A stretch of DNA of 52,738 nucleotides, taken from Deltaproteobacteria bacterium RIFOXYD12_FULL_56_24 (GTDB lineage Bacteria; Desulfobacterota; Desulfobulbia; Desulfobulbales; Desulfurivibrionaceae). A model generated the notes under the pieces. It did not search any database. It saw nothing but the letters and a program-made list of their open reading frames with translations, and was not told where the DNA came from. This document shows, in pieces, positions 50,234-52,738 of the stretch (within the stretch, counting starts at the first letter, position 1; the number at the start of each line of letters is the position of its first letter). The DNA is taken from the NCBI GenBank assembly GCA_001799285.1, contig MGTD01000014.1, positions 1-52,738 of the forward strand, given 5' to 3'. A program made the translations under genes and the position numbers.

Positions 50234-50464
50234 ATGCAAACGGTCCCGGTTGTCGAAGCCAAGGCACGTTTTTCCGCAATGTTGGCGGCGGTTGAGGGTG
50301 GTGAGGAGGTGGCGATTACCCGCCGCGGCAAGATCGTAGCCCGGCTGGTGCCGGTTCGCCCACGCAGCGCGGCCGATCTGTTCCGCTCCATCTCGACAGG
50401 TGACGACCTCGATCTGGCTGTGCCGGAAGACCGCCTGCCCGAACCGGTTACGGAGTGGGACTAA
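50234..50464 (+). CDS. Phd/YefM-family antitoxin
   Basis: 76 aa from the ATG at 50234 with a GGAGG site. The N-terminal Phd/YefM DNA-binding domain reads VPVVEAKARFSAMLAAVEGG, EEVAITRRGKIVARLVPV. The C-terminal tail (LFRSISTGDDLDLAVPEDRL) neutralises the toxin. It is 7 bases from the vapC start. Confidence 0.92.
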   Translation: MQTVPVVEAKARFSAMLAAVEGGEEVAITRRGKIVARLVPVRPRSAADLFRSISTGDDLDLAVPEDRLPEPVTEWD

Positions 50465-50471
50465 AAACCCA

Positions 50472-50873
50472 ATGCGTTACCTCCTCGACACCAACATCCT
50501 CATCGCTGCCCTGAAGCAAAACGAGGCCGTCCTTGCCCGGATGGAATTGGTTGCGGTATCGGACCTGATCCTCTCGCCGGTGGTTTTAGGTGAACTGGAA
50601 ACCGGAGTACAAAAAAGCCGGTGGCAGGAACAGAATCGTTTCAGGCTCGACACCGTGATCGCCGAACTGCCCCAGGAACCGCTGAACGCGGGGACCAGCG
50701 TCGAATACGGTCGCCTGCGAGCCGCGCTTGAAAAAGGAGGAGTTCCCATCGGCGCGAACGACCTCTGGATCGCCGCCCAGGCGCTACAACTGGGCGCGAT
50801 TCTGGTCACCGACAACCTAGGCGAATTTTCTCGGGTAACTGGCCTTGTCATCGAAAATTGGCTGCGAGGATAA
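50472..50873 (+). CDS. vapC: VapC-type PIN-domain ribonuclease toxin
   Basis: 133 aa. PIN-domain acidic residues are visible: MRYLLDTNILIAAL (Asp), LSPVVLGELETG (Glu), PIGANDLWIAAQAL (Asp) and ILVTDNLGEFSRV (Asp). VapC toxins typically cut tRNA or rRNA. Partnered with the Phd-type antitoxin just upstream. The ATG at 50472 is preferred over an ORF start at 50400, which lies inside the antitoxin. Confidence 0.94.
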   Translation: MRYLLDTNILIAALKQNEAVLARMELVAVSDLILSPVVLGELETGVQKSRWQEQNRFRLDTVIAELPQEPLNAGTSVEYGRLRAALEKGGVPIGANDLWIAAQALQLGAILVTDNLGEFSRVTGLVIENWLRG

Positions 50874-51055
50874 CCGAATAATCTCAAGGGAACATCGCGG
50901 GGCTTTTGCCCGAATCATGCAGCCAAAAAGCAAGATGTCAAGACCCGGTTTCACCACCGCTGCGGTAAAGATCGTAGCCCGTTTGGCGCCGATGCGATGT
51001 GGGCGCTCTTGTCAACCCCTGTTTTTCACCAAAGACATCAACGTCCATCTCTCTG

Positions 51056-51226
51056 CGCGAATTTCTGGCCTGGCGTTCTAGAAACGGTTTATCCCTGTCC
51101 TTGGCAGCCTCGGCCATTGGCCTTACCCCCCGCACAATCAGCGCCGACGGCACCGGCAAACGCCCCGTGCCTCGGTATATCGTCCTGGCCTGTAAAGGCT
51201 GGGAGGCTGAACACCAGCATCGTTGA
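51056..51226 (+). pseudogene. Truncated duplicate of the DUF2442-HTH gene
   Basis: Only the HTH-encoding end is present (REFLAWRSRNGLSLSLAASA, IGLTPRTISADGTGKRPVPR, YIVLACKGWEAEHQHR). It is joined upstream to unrelated sequence; an ORF from 50999 reads through but lacks the DUF2442 half. Part of the right direct repeat. Confidence 0.8.
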
Positions 51227-51346
51227 GGTTATCCTGCCTTTTGGCTACCCCCCACCCTCTCTTGATGGTCGTGCTCTTGATCGTGTAGGCGCGCAGATCA
51301 CGGTAGCAAAAAAAGCTGATTTTCTAGACTTGACCCCACTTTTGAC
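51056..51346 (+). repeat. Direct repeat, right copy, flanking phd-vapC and cutting uppP
   Basis: Matches 49847-50129. Its right end (TTGACCCCACTTTTGAC) coincides with the point where the uppP reading frame loses family resemblance, so the repeat end is a junction. 50874-51055 holds degraded sequence, including a KIVARLAP stretch like the antitoxin. Confidence 0.92.
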
Positions 51347-51531
51347 GGGTAAAGCCCCAGCACCGCCAGGATCGCCCCGCCCTGGATGCAAACCGCATAG
51401 GCCCCGGCGGCCTGATCGGCCGGGATATCAAGAAGCCGCTGGGTCAGGATCAGATGGCCGGTGGAGCTGACCGGCAGATACTCGGTCACCCCTTCGACAA
51501 TTCCCAACAGCATGGCCTGCCACCAATCCAT
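51298..51531 (-). pseudogene. uppP: Undecaprenyl-diphosphatase N-terminal fragment (truncated)
   Basis: ATG at 51531 with AGGAG 8 bases upstream. The first ~61 residues are clear UppP (BacA): [52 protein letters not shown]. The motif region [14 protein letters not shown] is intact. It then changes to [16 protein letters not shown], read from the direct repeat at 51056-51346, and stops. The remaining ~200 residues are not found in the window. The cell should need another UppP or PAP2 phosphatase. Confidence 0.92.
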
Positions 51532-51651
51532 CGTCAATGCTCCTGTCGCAAAAAATTAACACAATACGTTACCCATTCGGATAGGGCGATAAAATTTATT
51601 GTCTATCCATGATGATGGAGAAAAGTATAGGCAGAGGAGCCTCTTGCCGCA

Positions 51652-52515
51652 TCATGACTTATCCAGGTCCACCGTGGGAAGGCGGGTGATGTGGTTACGG
51701 ATCTGGACGAATCTGAGCGGATCGACCGGTCGGTTGCGGTAGTGGATTTCATAGTGGAGATGGGTGCCGGTGCTTCTGCCCGAGTTGCCCATCAGTCCGA
51801 TGGTCTGTCCTCTGGTTACCCGGTCGCCGGTAGCGACCAGCCTTTTCTGCAGATGATAGTAACGGGTGCGGAAGACCTTGCCGTGCTCGATCTCAATGAA
51901 GTTGCCGCATTCTTCATTGCAGCCATGTTCCGACACCACTCCGTCGGCCGGAGCGCTGATTTTCTCGCCATCTCTGCCTTTGATGTCGAGACCGCCATGG
52001 AAGGCCGGTTTTTGATTGATGGGGTCGAGCCGGTTGCCATACGTCGAGCTGACGATTCCCCGGGCGGGTGGGCCCAAAGGAACGGAGCAGACCGCGGTTA
52101 TACAGCGATCCATTTCCAAGGTGAGATCCTGGTAAGAATCCTTCGCCGGTTTGCGGAACGGGCCGCCGGCGCCGTTCGTGCTTCGTTTCATTTTGAGGGC
52201 CACTCCCACCTTGTTCAGAATGGACTCGATGAGTCGGCTTCGCTTCTTGAGTTCGGTCATGGAGGAGTTGACCTGGGCCTGCTGATCACGAATTCGTTGA
52301 TTGAGGGACTTGCTTGCGGCAAGCTCGGACTCAAGAGATGTGATTTGCCGGCGCTGGGCAAGGTAGCGGTCGGAGAAAAACCAGCCGCTGATGATGCCGC
52401 CGACAAGGAGGAAAAAAACAGCGGCCAGGGCGTATCGCGACCTTCTGCCGGCAAGAAAGAATGGTCGGCTTTTGCCACGTGCCCCGGTGATGATGCGGTG
52501 TAGCTGTTCGTGCAT
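51652..52515 (-). CDS. M23 family peptidoglycan endopeptidase, membrane anchored
   Basis: 287 aa. AGGAG ribosome site. One N-terminal membrane segment (YALAAVFFLLVGGIISGWFF), a coiled coil (RRQITSLESELAASKSLNQR ... MTELKKRSRLI) and a C-terminal LytM domain with intact zinc site: FHGGLDIKGRDG (HxxxD) and THLHYEIHYRNRP (HxH). It should cut peptide cross-links in the periplasm, unlike the degenerate EnvC-like protein in this window. Resembles DipM/MepM-type enzymes with a coiled-coil spacer. No operon partner is evident. Confidence 0.9.
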   Translation of the reverse strand: MHEQLHRIITGARGKSRPFFLAGRRSRYALAAVFFLLVGGIISGWFFSDRYLAQRRQITSLESELAASKSLNQRIRDQQAQVNSSMTELKKRSRLIESILNKVGVALKMKRSTNGAGGPFRKPAKDSYQDLTLEMDRCITAVCSVPLGPPARGIVSSTYGNRLDPINQKPAFHGGLDIKGRDGEKISAPADGVVSEHGCNEECGNFIEIEHGKVFRTRYYHLQKRLVATGDRVTRGQTIGLMGNSGRSTGTHLHYEIHYRNRPVDPLRFVQIRNHITRLPTVDLDKS

Positions 52516-52576
52516 GCAGTAGAGTCTCCTTTATATTGTGCTGAAACCGATCTGGGAGGAATGGCTTCGCCTTCAG

Positions 52577-52738
52577 TCATGGTTTATGTCCCCGTAGCAG
52601 ATAAAACCTTTTGTTTTCGTCCAGCTTGAGGAAGTGGGCGGTAATCGTGTTCGGCACTTGTGCCCAGCGCTCCTTTTCAACAACCACATAGGAGCTTCCG
52701 TCATCAATAAGGAGCTGTTCCAACTCCGGCAGAGTTTC
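52577..52738 (-). CDS. C-terminal end of an unidentified protein (partial)
   Basis: An open frame enters from the right edge and stops at TGA 52577-52579 (53 codons): ETLPELEQLLIDDGSSYVVV, EKERWAQVPNTITAHFLKLD, ENKRFYLLRGHKP. The composition resembles the soluble tail of a multi-pass glycosyltransferase-like protein, but this is a guess. Its start is outside the window. Confidence 0.5.
   Translation of the reverse strand, partial: ETLPELEQLLIDDGSSYVVVEKERWAQVPNTITAHFLKLDENKRFYLLRGHKP

Overview
The window looks like chromosome from a flagellated, anaerobic Desulfobacterota-type bacterium; a Desulfobulbales-like genome is my best guess. The basis is gene content and order: a sigma-54-controlled flagellar cluster, a two-gene class I fumarase, yebC-ruvC-ruvA-ruvB, ftsE-ftsX-envC-ctpA, and a candidate selenoprotein. 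I saw no rRNA, tRNA, CRISPR array or intact transposase gene. All assignments were read from the sequence without database searches.

1-21.9 kb is a flagellar assembly and regulation block on the minus strand. flgB-flgC-fliE-fliF-fliG-fliH-fliI-fliJ-motE starts from a sigma-54-type promoter at 15473-15487 and ends at a terminator at 8003-8037. A second sigma-54-type promoter (7535-7549) serves fliK-flgD-flgE, which ends at a terminator at 265-304. Upstream lie the likely regulators: an FlrA-like enhancer-binding protein with its own sigma-70 promoter, a large TPR protein, an FlrB-like kinase and an FlrC-like regulator. Both FlgE and FliK are enlarged by internal repeats. FlrB lacks the usual phospho-acceptor histidine.

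21.9-26.8 kb (plus strand) is a cell-separation block: ftsE, ftsX, an EnvC-like hydrolase activator and a CtpA-type protease. 26.9-34.2 kb (minus strand) is housekeeping: class I fumarase beta and alpha, a PilZ-like protein, panB, ruvB, ruvA, ruvC, yebC and rlmE. 34.6-46.4 kb is mixed: a diguanylate cyclase, an outer-membrane DUF3187-like protein, an AI-2E transporter, a metallophosphoesterase, an HD-GYP protein, a [2Fe-2S] candidate selenoprotein coupled to a TauE/SafE permease, a prenyltransferase-fold protein, DUF190 plus fluoride channel, rsmI and a histidine kinase.

46.4-51.35 kb looks like an accessory island: a low-GC membrane protein, a doubly frameshifted amidohydrolase, mazEF, a DUF2442-HTH protein and a phd-vapC module bracketed by two 280-290 bp direct repeats. 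The right edge cuts uppP after about 60 codons. An M23 peptidase and the end of an unidentified gene follow.

Two observations stand out. (a) A 154-bp non-autonomous transposable element with GTAAGCGATCAC-type ends and 8-bp target duplications occurs six times (four full, two partial). Two copies sit in frame inside genes, in the envC signal-peptide region and in the metallophosphoesterase, because 154 + 8 = 162 bp is 54 codons and the element is open in that frame. (b) 41937-42161 encodes a small BFD/CopZ-like [2Fe-2S] protein with an in-frame TGA at a normally Cys position. A SECIS-like hairpin follows the TGA, and the gene ends in a TGATG overlap with tauE. Several other palindromic repeat families fill the gaps between genes.
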